A stretch of 64,000 bases of DNA from Inia geoffrensis (GCA_036417435.1 CM070903.1:55962001-56026000); one strand, 5' to 3'. Positions 22,026 to 34,415 are shown, counted from the first letter of the stretch. The notes: generated from the sequence alone by a model not told the origin. Program-made: numbers and translations.

Positions 22026-25000
22026 CAAGTTTCTTTTCTGACCACAACACTATGAGATTAGAAACCAATTACAGGGAAAAAAAAACTGTATAAAACACAA
22101 ACACATGGAGGCTAAAAAATATGTTGCTAAATAATCAATGGATCACTGAAGAAATCAATGAGGAAATCAAAAAATACCTAGAGACAAATGACAATGAAAA
22201 CACGACAATCCAAAACTTATGGGATGCAGCCAAAGCAATTCTAAGAGGAAAGTTTACAGCAATACAATTCTACCTCAAGAAATAAGAAAAATCTCAAATA
22301 ACCTATCATTACATCTAAAGCAACTAGAGAAAGAAGACAAAACAAAACCCAAAGTTAGTAGAAGGAAAGAAATCATAAAGATCAGAGCAGAAATAAATGA
22401 AATAGAGACAAAGAAAACAATAGCGAAGATCAATGAAACTAAAAGCTGGTTCTTTGAGAAGGTAAACAAAATTGGTAAACCTTTAGCCAGACTCATCAAG
22501 GAAAAGAGGGAGAGGATTCAAAACAACAAAATCAGAAATGAAAAAGGAGAAGTAACAACAGAAATACAAAGGATCATAAGAGACGACTACAAGCAACTAT
22601 ACGCCAATAAAATGGACAACCCAGAAGAAACGGACAAATTCTTAGAAAGCTACAAACTTCCAAAACTGAACCAGGAAAAAATATGAACAGACCAATCACA
22701 AGTACTGAAATTGAAACTGTGATTAAAAATCTTCCAACAAACAGAAGTCCAGAACCACATGGCTTCACAGGCGAATTCTATCAAACATTTAGGGAAGAGT
22801 TAACACCTACCTTTCTGAAACTCTTCCAAAAAATTACAGAGGGAAGAACACTCCCACGCTCACTCGACCACCATCACCCTAATACCAAAACCAGACAAAG
22901 ATACCACAAAAAGAGAAAACTACAGGCTAATATCAGTGATGAACATAGACACAAAAATCTCCAACAAAACGCTAGCAAACCAAATCCAATAACACTTCAT
23001 ACACCCTGATCAAGTGGGATTTATTCCAGGGATGCAAGGATTCTTCAACATATGCAAATCAATCAACATGATACATCGCATTAAGAAATTGAAGAATAAA
23101 AACCATATGATCATCTCAATAGATGCAGAAAAAGCTTTTGACAAAGTTCAACCCCATTTATGATAAAAATTCTCCACAAAGTGGGCTTAAAGGGAACCTA
23201 CCTAAACATAATAGAAGCCATATACAACAAAGCCACAGTGAACATCATACTCAATGGTGAAAAGCTGAAAGCATTTCCTCTAAGATCAGGAACAAGACAA
23301 GGATGTCTACTCTCGCCACTATTATTCAACATAGTTTTGGAAGTCCTAGCCATGGCAATCAGAGAAAAAAAAGAAATAAAAGGAATCCAAATTGAAAAAG
23401 AAGTAAAACTGTCACTGTTTGCAGATGACATGATACTATACATAGAAAATCCTAAAGATGCTACCATAAAACTATTAGAGCTCATCAATGAACTGGGTAA
23501 AGCTGCAGGATACAAAATTAATACACAGAAATCTCTTGCATTCCTATACACTAACAATGAAAGATCAGAAAGAGAGATTAAGGAAACAATCCCATTTACC
23601 ACTGCATCAAAAAGAATAAAATACCTAGGAATAAACCTACCTAAGGAGGCAAAAGACCTGTACTCATAAAACTATAAAACACCGATGAAAGAAATCAAAG
23701 ATGATACAAACATATGGAGAGATATACCATGTTCTTGGATTGGAAGAATCAGTACTGTGAAAATGACTATACTACCCAAAGCAATCTACAGATTCAACAC
23801 AGTCCCTTTCAAATTATCAAGGGCATTTTTCACACAACTCGAACAAAAAATTTTTTACACTTTGTATGGAAACACAAAAGACCCCGAAGAGCAAAAGCAA
23901 TCTTAGAAAGAAAAACAGAGCTGGAGGAATCAGGCTCCATGACTTCAGACAATACTACAAAGCTACAGTAATCAAGACAGTATGGTACTGGCACAAAAAA
24001 CAGGAATATAGATCACTGGAACAGGATAGATAGTCTAGAGATAAACCCACGCACCTATGGCCACCTAATCTATGACAAAGGAGGCAAGGATATACAGTGG
24101 AGAAAAGACAGTCTCTTCAATAAATGGTGCTGGGAAAACTGGACAGCTATATGTAAAAGAATGAAATTAGAACACTCCTTAACACAATACACAAAAATAA
24201 ACTCAAAATGGATTAGAGACCTAAATGTAAAGCTGGATACTGTAAAACTCTAAGAGGAAAATATAGGCAGAACACTATTTGACATAAATCACAGCAAGAT
24301 CTTTTTTGACCTACCTCCTAGAGTAAGAAAATAAAAACAAAAATAAACAAATGGGACCTAATGAAACTTACAAGCTTTTGCACAGCAAAGGAAACCATAA
24401 ACAAAACGAAAAGACAACCCTCAGAATAGGAGAAAATATTTGCAAATGAAGCAACTGACAAGGGATTAATCTCCAAAATATACAAACAGCTCATGCAGCT
24501 CAATATCAAAAAAACAAACAACCCAAACAAAAAATGGGCAGGAGACCTAAATAGACGTTTCTCCAAAGAAGACATACAGATGGCCAACAAATACAAAAGC
24601 TGCTCAACATCACTAATTATTAGAGAAATGCAAATCAAAACTACAGTGAGTTATTACCTCACACAGGTCAGAATGGACATCATCAAAAAATCTACAAACA
24701 ATAAATTCTGGAGAGAGTGTAGAGAGAATGGAACCCTCCTACACTGTTGGCTGAGTGTAAATTGGTACAGCTACTATGGAGAACAGTATGGTGGTTCCTT
24801 AAAAAGCTAAAACTAGAGCTTCCGTATGACCCAGAATCCCACTCCTAGGCATATATCTGGAGAAAACCTTAATTCGAAAGGGTGCACACACCCCAATGTT
24901 CACTGCAGCATTATTTACAATAGCCAAGACATGGAAGCAACCTAAATGTCAGTCATCAGAAGAATGGATAAAGAAGATGTGGTACATATATACAGTGGAA

Positions 25001-25480
25001 CATTACTCAGACATAAAAAGGAACAAAATCGGGTCATTTGTAGAGGCATGGATGGACCTAGAGAGTGGCAGACAAAGTGAAGTGTGTCAGAAAGAGAAAA
25101 ACAAATATCGTATAATATCGCTTATATGTGGAGTCTAGAAAAATGGTAGAGATGAACTTATTTGCAAAGCAGAAATAGAGTCACAGATGTAGAGAACAAA
25201 CGTATGGTTACCAGGGGGTTAGGAGGGGTGGGATGAATTGGGAGATTGGGACTATCATATATACACTGCTATATATAAAATGGATAGCTAATGAGAACCT
25301 AATGTACAGCACAGGGAACTCTACTCAGTGCTCTGTGGTGACCTAAATGGGAAGGAAATCTAAAGAAGAGTGGATATATGTATATGTATGACTGATTCAC
25401 TTTGCTGTACAGCAAGAAACTAACACAACATTGTAAAGCAACTATACTCCAGTAAAAATTAATAAAAGAAATTTAAAAAA
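22026..25480 (+). mobile_element. L1 LINE, 5'-truncated, sense, decayed
   Basis: About 3.45 kb of L1 ORF2 and 3' UTR, starting inside ORF2 after the endonuclease domain and ending in an A-rich tail. The putative short target duplication AGAAGTAT occurs at 22018-22025 and 25481-25488, though part of it also matches L1 sequence. The 3' UTR ends 'tccagtaaaaattaataaa'. It lies antisense to IFT57. Confidence 0.9.
22219..24810 (+). pseudogene. L1 ORF2 reverse transcriptase remnant
   Basis: Several overlapping frames make up broken ORF2: 22219-22686, 22683-23009, 23160-23669 and 23685-23906, then the C-terminal region to 24810. The frame at 23160-23669 retains the reverse transcriptase core with [20 protein letters not shown] and the catalytic FADD motif near 23415-23440. 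Frameshifts occur near 22684 and 22870, and stop codons near 23160 and 23668, so the copy is dead. The endonuclease domain and ORF1 are absent. Confidence 0.9.
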
Positions 25481-25494
25481 AGAAGTATGTAAGA

Positions 25495-25830
25495 CAGTGG
25501 TTCTCAAAATGTGGTTCTCAGACAGGCAGCATCAGCATCAGCATCACCTGGGAGCTTGTGAAAATGTTAAGGTTCCATCCCAGAGCTACTCAGAAAGTAG
25601 AATCTCTGGGAGTAGGGCCACTAAAATAAGATAGGGGAACTCTGCTAATCTTTGGGGAACTGGAAAGGTTTTAGTAAAATATGAAACAATATAAATGCAG
25701 ATTCCATACACTCAACTAACGTTCATATTTTTGGGGATGGGGGCAGTGGGGCATAGAGGTGTAGACAAAACTGATCTGTTTACATGTTAAATCTTAAGCA
25801 TACATGCAGAGCCACACCTTTGAGAAACAG
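25495..25830 (+). mobile_element. MER5A-like hAT MITE, apparently interrupted
   Basis: Starts CAGTGGTTCTCAAAATGTGG and reads 'cagcatcagcatcacctggg' as in MER5A. The expected right end reappears only at about 25801-25830 ('acctttgagaaacag'), so the copy appears stretched by unrelated sequence. It directly adjoins the tail of the L1. Confidence 0.65.
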
Positions 25831-26251
25831 CTCAGTCTATCCTGTGTTTGCACTAATGCGGGTCTCCTTAACCAGAGCAAATGATTGAAATGCCAGTGAC
25901 TTAGTGCCCATGGGAGAAGAGACAAGTTTATAATGTTTTTATAATAACCTAATCGGTACTATTGACATAGGTGATCAATAAATACGTGTTGAATTGTGGT
26001 GGCCTGAACACTCATAGGCAAAAAGCTTTAACAGTAGGTACTAGAAAAAGGATTTAAGTTATTAAATATTATTAAGAAAGCATTTGAAAGGAATTTGAAT
26101 ATAAACAGACTCAAAAATAGTTTTAAAATAAATTAAGAGGATTTTAATCTCAGTAATTTAGAAGGCACTCAACAATTTCCTGTCATTTCTTTGCCTAATA
26201 TGTATCCTCTTAATTCTTTTATTGCCAATTACTAAGGATATGATTATATAC

Positions 26252-26294
26252 TGTGAGAACATTCTGTGAGAATATTCTTTGAAAATATTCTGTG
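26252..26294 (+). repeat. Short tandem array (three ~14-bp units)
   Basis: Units 'tgtgagaacattc', 'tgtgagaatattc' and 'tttgaaaatattc' in a row. Confidence 0.6.
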
Positions 26295-26306
26295 TCGTGA
26301 TCCCAA

Positions 26307-26376
26307 TCCTCCCTCCCTTCCTCTGTGCCTCTCTCTCTCCCTCCTTCCCTCTCTCCTTCTCACTTTCCGTCTTTCC
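26307..26376 (+). repeat. Polypyrimidine tract
   Basis: Almost uninterrupted C/T over about 70 bases (CCTCCCTCCC, CTCTCTCTCC, TTCCCTCTCTCC). Simple low-complexity sequence. Confidence 0.8.
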
Positions 26377-26871
26377 AATGTGTCTTATCTTTATTTGGCC
26401 AGTCTAAAACGGAAGGTTTCGAATTCCTTGTTGATTATAGACTAACCTTACTCTGTCAGAAATGATCTTTACCATCCTTGAGCTACCCCACAAACTGGCA
26501 ACAAAATGAAGTACTATCCCACCAGCCAAAGGCCTTTTGGCACTGATCCAGCTCTCCTTAGCAAGAGGAATGGGAGAGGTAAGAGAGGGTTCCTTAGGAT
26601 AATATAATGACAATAAGGAAGAAAGGAAAGAAAACAATTCAAGAGACATGACAGCCTCAGAGGCAACCCCCTGAGGAAGGCCTTCAGCTTGATCTTATGA
26701 CAGTAGAAGGTCTCTACTTCACAGTTGGCAAGAAATGTGTGAAGAAGCTGCTTTCTACTTTGTTTCTCTAATTTACACAAACAACAATGCTGCTTTGAAC
26801 TTTAAATGGTTCTCAGGAAAAAAAAAAAGCTATAATTTCTAAAAGTTACAAGCAATATGCTGACAGGTGAT

Positions 26872-26970
26872 TTTTGGTCAAATATTTAATGAACACCTAC
26901 TATGCACCAGGCACTGCATAGTAAACTGGAGATACAAAAAATGTGCAAAACTGGTTTCTGCCCTCATAGA
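26872..26970 (-). repeat. L2 fragment, antisense
   Basis: 'gaacacctactatgcaccag' and 'tctgccctcatagag' in the reverse L2 order. Confidence 0.7.
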
Positions 26971-27214
26971 GTTTTCCTTCTGATTAGTAGGTTTTCTTCC
27001 TTTTTTCCCCCCGACTAGCAGTTTTGAGTTATAGGTCTTTGAAGCTAAATATTGATGCACTAGGACCAGATATCTGTAGATAAGCTATTAACTAATAACT
27101 AATAAACAGTAACTAAGAAGACAAGAGGAGGAAGATACCCGAGTAAAATAAGTGAGATGAACAACTGGGACTATGTGAGGACTTAAAATTTTCTGAGCCT
27201 GAATGGAAAGATCT

Positions 27215-27470
27215 ATTACACAAAGTATAAAGTCTAAACTTAAAACATCCAAAATGATCTGGACCTGGTCTATCTTCCTAGTTAATCTTAAGCCTTAAGC
27301 CACCCTCCCGCTCACTTAGGAGATACGGCCACTGTGGTTCTCTCTCAGTTCCTTGGTCATGCTAAGCTCCTTGCTGCCTCAGAGTTTTTGTACATCCAGC
27401 ACCATCAGGTTCTTGCCCAGTGCCTGCTACATAACAGATGCTCAATGAACACATGAATGACTACATTTTT
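27215..27470 (+). repeat. L2 LINE 3' end, sense
   Basis: Reads 'aaaatgatctggacctggtc', then a protein-like 3' end of L2 and the characteristic terminus 'cagatgctcaatgaacacat'. Confidence 0.7.
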
Positions 27471-27589
27471 ACCTTAACTTTAAAAATTTATCACATTAAG
27501 AAAGATACCTTTTAAATTGATTAGTTTTATAGTGGTCTTTTTCCTTCTATAAATAGCAGTCATCTTTTTAATACATATGGTTTAAAATA

Positions 27590-28135
27590 TTTCTGCTGCT
27601 AATAAAATACATGTTAAAAACTTTGAAGATATAAAGATGTATAGAAAATAATCATCCATAATCCCTCTACCCATATATAACTAATGTTAATATATTAATA
27701 TTTTTCTTTTTCTGCATATTTTATACAGTTGAGCTTATGCATATAGTATAAGTTGTCATCCTCACGTCACTAACATTTCTTTGTAAACATTTTTTTTTCT
27801 TTTTTTCTTGAGGTACACGGGCCTCTCACTATTGTGGCCTCTACCGTTGTGGAGCACAGGCTCCGGATGCGCAGGCTCAGCGGCCATGGCTCACAGACCT
27901 AGCTGCTCCATGGCATGTGGGATCTTCCTGGACCAGGGCACGAACCCGTGTCCCCTGCATTGGCAGGTGGACTCTCAACCACTGCGCCACCAGGGAAGCC
28001 CTTCTTTGTAAACAATTTTTAATGGCTATATGATATTCTACTATCTGATACAGTCTAATTTATTTAATGGTTATTTTCATCATTCACTATAAAATAATGC
28101 AGTGATTAATATCTTTGCAGCATATAGTACCTTAA
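27590..28135 (-). mobile_element. Old L1M fragment, antisense, split by a CHR SINE
   Basis: Antisense L1M-type 3' sequence on both sides of the SINE ('ttttaatggctatatgatat' on the right). Diverged, so boundaries are approximate. Confidence 0.5.
27790..28001 (-). mobile_element. CHR-type SINE, antisense
   Basis: T-rich start, body 'cgggcctctcactattgtgg', end CACCAGGGAAGCCC. The target duplication TTCTTTGTAAACA is at 27777-27789 and 28002-28014. Confidence 0.92.
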
Positions 28136-28819
28136 TAAACTACTTTAAGCTGAAATACAGAATATACTTTCTGTGGATTCAAAAAATCACCTGAAAAATT
28201 TAATTGGTTTATGACAGTAAAATACACTACAAAGTTTTTTTCCCTTCCATTTTAATTTCAAATCATATGTACACTTCCTAAAACACCAGGGTCAATCCAT
28301 ATCTGGTTCTGAGGAAAAGCTCTTTTTCTCCACCATTTTCCTAGTCTAGTCTGTTGTAGAGACGTGAACGTTTAATTTCACACTATGGATAGAATGTTAA
28401 GTATGCGGATAGGCCCAGATGCTGCCAAACAATTTAAATAATGTTGGTATGTATAAGTATTTTTTAAGTTCCTGCAGGGTGGTCTTCATCCTAATTTTAG
28501 AAGCATAAAGGAGTTCCTGAGAAATGAATGGTGTTCTTATGAAGCAGAATGTATTAATCCCAAATTTTATTGCTCTCTTCTAAATTCTTTATTATTTATG
28601 GCCTATTTAAGATCATGAATGGCTGTTAATAAAATGTTAACCCATATAACTAGTGGTCTACTACTTCCTGTCTACATTTGAAGAGCCTCTGCTAAAATTC
28701 AGACCTCAATCATTACAGAACATGAGCATTAACTTAACTAAAGGTCTAAACAACTGATACTGATTAAGGGAAATGAATCCAATGGTGAAAATGAACAAAA
28801 AGTTCAGCAACACACATAC

Positions 28820-28910
28820 CACAAATTCTTCATCCACTTTATTTAATGTTAATTCTGCATCATCTTCTGCAACAGTTTCTTCTTCTAATTCTTCCACTGG
28901 GTATGTTGGT
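28820..28910 (-). CDS. IFT57: IFT57 coding exon 4
   Basis: Completes Arg163 and encodes residues 164-193, PTYPVEELEEETVAEDDAEL followed by TLNKVDEEFV. This is the acidic linker between the NN-CH domain and the coiled coil of IFT57. The acceptor is TATTTTAG|A and the donor is GTG|GTATGT (GT at 28819-28818). The 91 bases are one base plus 30 codons and leave phase 0. The run of Glu/Asp residues is typical of the family and is not a sign of low-complexity error. Confidence 0.95.
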
Positions 28911-29211
28911 CTAAAATAATAAAGCTTAACATGAGATGGGAGTAAAAAACAAAACATTTCAGCAGAGCAAAAAGGCATGATGTGAATATTAAGGATCCCC
29001 CGTGACACGCCGGTTCTGATCCTTATTCACCTGCCCCCTTTTCCAGAATCACTGTTAAATGTTTCACGTATCCTTCCTGAAACCTTCTATGTAAAGAAGC
29101 AAAAATGTTTACCTCCAAATTTGAAGAATCAAGTACATAAATGGGATGATACCACGCATACTGTTAGTCAACCTACTTTCTTTACTAATACACCACACTT
29201 AAGTACATATA

Positions 29212-29429
29212 CAGTTGACTCTTGAATAACATGGGTTTGAATTGCGTGAGTCTATTTACACAGAGATTTTTTTCAATAGTAAATACTACACTGCTACACG
29301 TTTTGTGGTAGATTGAATCTGCAGACGCAGAACTGCGGATTTGGAGGGACGGCTTATAAGGAAGGCCTACTACAAGTTATATACGGATTTTCCACAGCCT
29401 TAAGCTCTGCATCGTTCAAAGATCAAGTG
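29212..29429. mobile_element. Tigger-related MITE (MER8-like)
   Basis: Ends CAGTTGACTCTTGAATAACA and 'ttcaaagatcaagtg' form imperfect inverted termini, flanked by TA at 29210-29211 and 29430-29431. A second copy of the same family is at 50215-50385. Confidence 0.8.
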
Positions 29430-29459
29430 TACAACTTCCCCCCACCGCCCCCAACATAC

Positions 29460-30620
29460 CTGCACTGTATTCCATATGAACCATAAGTCATATGACTAGC
29501 AATCTCTGGCTGAAAATTGACTTTGTTTCTAGTTTCTTTACTAGACAATACTGAAAAGATGATCCTTATACATTTATCATTTATGTATATCATTTAAAGT
29601 AAATTTGTACAAGTATAAGGGCTGGGTCAACAACTTTGTACATTTTATTTTTTCTCAATATTGCTAAAACCAGCTTCCAAAACGTTACCCTAATTTACAC
29701 TCACAACAACAGGGACTCTGTTTCCATACATTCGCCAATATGGTAAACATCTGCCAATACGGTAAACAAACTTTAATCTTTGCCAATTATCTAAGTGAAA
29801 AAACCTTTTTTTTTAACTGCATTTCTCTCACATGAGAGCAGTTGAATACCTCTTCATGTTTCAATTGGTTATGTGTGTTTTTCAGTGAAATGCATATTTA
29901 TGCCCTCTGCCCTTGTGTATGTATATTAAGAAAATTAATGCTTTGCCTAACTGTGTTAAGAATATTTTTCCTATTTATTTCTTATACTCTTAGCTATTCA
30001 GGACTGTTACAATTCTTATTACATAGACTTAGCAACATTTTCTTGCATGGGTCCTAGCTTTAACATCATATACATAAGGCTTTTCCATCACATGACACAT
30101 CCCACATCCCTTTGGTCTTTCAGCACTCCTATAGTTTCATTTTTCACATTTACATCTTTGATCAATCTGAAATTTATTTAAAAAAATTTTTTAATGTATT
30201 TATTTATTGATTTATTTTCGGCTGCATTGGGTCTTCGTTGTTGCGCGCAGGCTTTCTCTAGTTCTGGCGAGCGGGGGCTACTCTTTGTTGCAGTGCGCAG
30301 ACTTTTCATTGCAGCGGCTTCTCTTGTTGCAGAGCACAGGCTCTAGGCATGTGGGCTTCAGTAGTTGTGGCTTGCGGGCTGTAGAGCACAGGCTCAGTAG
30401 TTGTGGCACACGGGCTTAGTTGTTCCGTGGCATGTGGGGTCTTCCTGGACCAGGGCTCAAACCTGTGTCCCCTGAACTGGCAGGCAGATTCTTAACCACT
30501 GCACCACCAGGGAAGTCCTGAAATTTATTTTGATAGAGGTAGTAAGAAGGACTCCAGCTTTGTTCTTATTTCCAAAATCTAAACAGTGGTCCTAACACTA
30601 AGTATTGAACACTCCTTTCT
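29460..30620 (-). mobile_element. Old L1M fragment, antisense, split by a CHR SINE
   Basis: Antisense ORF2-end/3' pattern, including 'ttaactgcatttctctcaca' near 29815 and 'aatctgaaatttattt' before the SINE, continuing after it with 'ggactccagctttgttctta'. Highly diverged. Confidence 0.55.
30180..30517 (-). mobile_element. CHR-type SINE, antisense
   Basis: A/T-rich start, long antisense body, end CACCAGGGAAGTC. The target duplication CTGAAATTTATTT is at 30167-30179 and 30518-30530. Confidence 0.92.
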
Positions 30621-30673
30621 CCATCAAGATTAACGACACACATTTCCCATTCTGAAAATACTCAAAAGTATTT

Positions 30674-31072
30674 GGGGACTTCCCTGGTGGTCCAGTGGTA
30701 AAGAATCCACCTTCCAATGCAGGGGATGGGGGTTCTATCCCTGGTCAGGGAACTAAGATCCCAAATGCCACAGGGCAACTAAGCCCACGTGCCACAACTG
30801 CTGAGCTCACGTGCCTTAACTAGAGCCCGTGGGCTGGAAACTACAGAGCACACACGCTCTGGACCCTGTGTACCACAACTACAGAGCCCACACGCCCTAG
30901 AACCTGTGCGTCACAACTAGTGAAGAGAGAAAACCCACACACCACAACTAGTGAGAAGCCTGCATGCCACAAAGAAAGATCCTGCATGCCTCAATGAAGA
31001 TCCCGTGTGCCGCAACTAAGACCCAATGAAGTAAAAATAAATAAAATTAAAAAAATAAATAAATCTTTTTTT
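30674..31072 (+). mobile_element. Long CHR-type SINE, sense
   Basis: Head GGGGACTTCCCTGGTGGTCC, CA-rich body and an A/T-rich tail. The imperfect target duplication is AAAAGTATTTG at 30663-30673 against AAAAGTTATTTG at about 31074-31085. Confidence 0.88.
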
Positions 31073-31400
31073 AAAAAGTTATTTGATTTCTGGAAAGTTA
31101 TTTTAAAAATCCATACCTCAGGTGAACAAAATACAAAAATCGACATTTAATATTAAGGAAGTAAAGTACTATAAACCAAATCAATCTTCTTAAAGAATAA
31201 TTTCCTTTTTTTTTTTTAACTAGTTAGAACTAGATAATATCTTAAAGGCAATGCTTTCCTAGGATTTCTACATTTTCTAGGGTTTGTTTTAGCATATTTA
31301 GATATATAAAATAAGCATCTATAAACACGTAACTTCTACGTCACTTACATATTACATAGTTGATGTATTCTCTAATCCCTATTTTCAATGTTTCCACCTG

Positions 31401-31619
31401 CTTTCCCCCAATGTATATACAGTCCCTATAAATTATACAAATCACAATCCGTGGCCAAGAATAAGATATGCTAAGAAAAAAAGGAAGTACCAAATTATCT
31501 ATTAATTCTATTTTAATTTTTATAAATTATCTATTTAATTGTTTCTTAGCATATCTTATTCTTGGTCACGCATTGTGATTTGTATAATTTATAGGGACCG
31601 TATATACATGGGGGGAAAG
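31401..31619. repeat. Long near-perfect inverted repeat (78-bp arms)
   Basis: The left arm 31401-31478 and right arm 31542-31619 are reverse complements at 74 of 78 positions without gaps; mismatches pair 31410, 31421, 31449 and 31454. The spacer (31479-31541, 63 bases) is AT-rich and itself repeats AAATTATCTATT. The arms begin CTTTCCCCC and end CTAAGAAA. It does not match any transposon family I recognise. Confidence 0.93.
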
Positions 31620-32164
31620 ATACCAACTGGTTTTCTTAGTGGTTAAGATACCAATAATTTCTGGTGAATTTAGAATTCATTAGGCAATAGATTTAACAAT
31701 TTTTTAAAAATGCCAAATGCAGGATATCTCATAACATTTCATGGAATCTAATAAAGAAGTAATGTAGATTATGTACTCATTCTTCACACTGCACTAAGTG
31801 GTACTGTTTGGGTTGGAGCATATGAAATTACCACATTTTTTTAGTTCAAAAATAGATGAATATTGGTAATTTCATATGGTTCAACCTGATGATAACCTAA
31901 GCCAAGTAAGTTTTTAAAAGTATTCATTAATAGAGTGTAGATAACTTTCCTGAGAGAATGTAACTGAATATACATTAAAATATACAAACAATATATACAC
32001 CTTTCCAAGAAGTTAATTCTAATCCAAATTCACTGCTTGCTCATGTTTTTACCTGAATAATGCCTTCCACAGTCTCTAACCTATCAATAATCCCAATCTC
32101 CAAAGGACCAAATTTATATATTTTCTAATTATAACCTATACAAATTGACAGTTTCTTAATATTT

Positions 32165-32290
32165 TATTCCCTTATTCATGTGGTCAACATTTATTGAGCA
32201 TCTATGATATATCAAATGCTATGTTAACTGCCGTAGAGTACATACAAAGATTTCATAATTTCTAGCAAGAAAGCCAGACCTGTGAACAAA
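32165..32290 (-). repeat. L2 fragment, antisense
   Basis: 'caacatttattgagcatcta' then 'gccagacctgtgaacaaatg'. Reverse L2 3' end, diverged. Confidence 0.6.
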
Positions 32291-32825
32291 TGACTTTAAT
32301 ACCATGGTATAGATACAACAATAGAAATATAAACAAATCACAGGTCAGAGAAAGAAGCAATGAACAATGTCTAACAGAGTGTCAGGTGGCTTCTTCAGCA
32401 TTATTCTTGCCCAGTCACTATAAAGAAAGGAGAAAATCCCACTTAAAATACTATATTAATTTCCATTTTTTTCCTTAAATTTGTAGCTATCATTTACCCC
32501 CATGTATATACTATCTTTGGTTGTATAAATAAATATATGCAAAGAAACTTTTAAAAAATTTCCTAAATTGACCAGGATATACAGCTACAGTTAAATCCTT
32601 AATAATTATATATCTGAACTGGGAAGGGGCACAATATCAGAACTGGTTTTGAAGATACCAGATATTCCAATTTTGTCTATACTACTTTTCTAATTAAGTG
32701 TGGCATTTTCGGTTTAGAACAGTCAAGAAGATATACTTCCTATCAGTTCAATTAAATAGCTCTGAATCCTTAGAACAAAAAGCTCCACACATAAAATTAC
32801 TGTTGCCAGGCGGGGTAATTTTTAC

Positions 32826-32944
32826 CTTTTCCAAGTGAAACCAATATATTTTAATGCTTCTTCGGCTAAACAGTCAAGAACATAGCATACATGCGCTCCA
32901 TAACCCGATTTTAATTTTGAAGGAGGAAAATCTGCAGTTCTCCC
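32826..32944 (-). CDS. IFT57: IFT57 coding exon 3
   Basis: Encodes residues 124-162 and two bases of Arg163. It begins GRTADFPPSKLKSGYG and ends LKYIGFTWK, the second half of the NN-CH domain, where CYVLDCLAEEAL is strongly conserved in the family. The acceptor is TTTCAG|GGGAGA and the donor is AAAAG|GTAAAA. The 119 bases are 39 codons plus two bases, so the split arginine is completed by exon 4. The only track evidence would have been short shadow frames; this exon was found by reading the minus strand between exons 2 and 4. Confidence 0.95.
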
Positions 32945-33779
32945 CTGAAATACAAAAGATAAACAGGGTATAACTTGTTATTTATATTGCAAATGTCAAA
33001 ATATTTTAAGCAAAGTACTGCTGAATAAAAGTATCACTTCTCTATTCTTCAAATATGATTTAAAATAACTAATTACATTGCTTCTTAGAAATCCATCTAT
33101 TTAGTCTTTTTTTTAAATCCATCGGTACAGAAATACTAAAGGAAAATGAATATGTTTTACTGTCAAAAGTATCAAATTAAAAGGCGATAACCTCATGACA
33201 GAAGAACAAATCATTGATCTTGTTAGGGTGAAAATTCAGTATAACCACTAGGTTGGTATCATATCATTAAACAACCATGCGAAGGATGAAGTGATTCACT
33301 TGTCAAAAATCAATAACGTGTGTGCCAAAAATTCTTACTGCTTGTCCCCAGGAAAAGTCAGAAAAGTACAACTGCTATCACAGTCTATTAAATCAAAGTT
33401 CCCTTTCAAAATACAGTGTTCCAGCTTCCTAGTTTTTGGTCATTGTTTTTGAAGGAGAACTAAGTATCCATAAATTTATCTCAGAGACATATCAAGATTA
33501 AGAAAAACATTATTACTTTGGGCTATAATGTGTGCACACTAAACATGTTTAGAAGTGGCATTAATGTTATAGTATCAACCATTCTGAAACGATTTTACCT
33601 GAAAAATAAATCTAGATATAATTATATATATACATATATACACATATATATGCATGTGTATATATACAGTTATTCAAAGAGAATTCTTCTAAAGGCTAGC
33701 ATTTATGTGGCTGTATTACCAATATTAAAAATGTCCTAACTTGAGAACATGCAGAAAGAAGAGAGTTGTTTACACTTAC
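32945..33779 (-). other. IFT57: IFT57 intron 2
   Basis: Short 835-bp intron. A TA-rich simple repeat with TATACATATATACACATA-type units is at about 33617-33670. Nothing else is recognised. Confidence 0.85.
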
Positions 33780-33942
33780 GAATGATCGAAGTTCAGATAA
33801 TATGTTAGAGATTGTTGCATTAGGGTCATCATATTCTTGAGGCTGCTCAAAGGGGCGTCCTGCTTTATTAATCAACCAAGCAGCAAGAGTGAAAAACATG
33901 TAAAACTGTTCCCCAGGATTGGTAGGCAGTGCAAAATAGTGT
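33780..33942 (-). CDS. IFT57: IFT57 coding exon 2
   Basis: Encodes the last base of Arg69 and residues 70-123, beginning HYFALPTNPGEQFYMFFTLA and ending SNILSELRSF. This is the core of the NN-CH domain, with the hydrophobic AAWLINKAG helix and the family-specific FEQPQEYDDPNATI segment. The acceptor is a good pyrimidine tract ending GAAACAG|A (AG at 33944-33943) and the donor is TTC|GTAAGT. Its 163 bases are one base plus 54 codons, which restores the frame left by exon 1 and leaves phase 0. No disabling change is present. Intron 1, upstream, is about 2.5 kb; intron 2, downstream, is only 835 bp. Confidence 0.96.
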
Positions 33943-34415
33943 CTGTTTCAAAAGAAGGGGAGAGGGTAGAATATGAAATATTTCAAACAAGTCCATAGTA
34001 GCTAAAGGAGCTAAATCCAAAATTGCCAAAGGATTTTTTTTCCAAATGGCTTTAACAACAAAACACATTGATAATTCACTCTTTGAAGTTTCTAGTAAAC
34101 CACAACACTCACATTAAAGTTTTTAATCAACAGGATAAGGGCAATTACTACTGGACACAAAATATTAGATCAAAGACTTTACATCCAGAAAGTGCAGGTC
34201 ATGTTAAAAAATCGAGCATGTAGAACTTTGGCCAAAATCATTTATGTGTCAGGAATAATTAATAAGAGAGTACTTCCAGAAAATGGTCATTTGGAATTAA
34301 GAGATGCTCAGAGTTTAAAAAAAGACCTTAATGATTATTCACTAGGCAGTTTTACATTTTTTACAATGTCTCTGTTATCTTTGCTTACTGATTCTGACCT
34401 ATCCTCTAGGTTAAA

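Larger units (their letters stand above)
20747..28819 (-). other. IFT57: IFT57 intron 4 (about 8 kb)
   Basis: Mostly occupied by a sense L1 (22.0-25.5 kb), a CHR SINE near 21.2 kb, a MER5 element, a pyrimidine tract, L2 pieces and an antisense L1M split by another CHR SINE near 27.8 kb. 28140-28800 shows nothing recognisable. Confidence 0.85.
28911..32825 (-). other. IFT57: IFT57 intron 3 (about 3.9 kb)
   Basis: Contains a Tigger-type MITE (29.2 kb), an antisense L1M interrupted by a CHR SINE, a second CHR SINE in sense (30.7 kb), the long inverted repeat at 31.4-31.6 kb and an L2 scrap near 32.2 kb. Confidence 0.85.

Noticed and set aside
22219..25138. Chain of long frames resembling a gene with reverse transcriptase
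   Set aside because: They are pieces of a decayed L1 ORF2, not a host gene.
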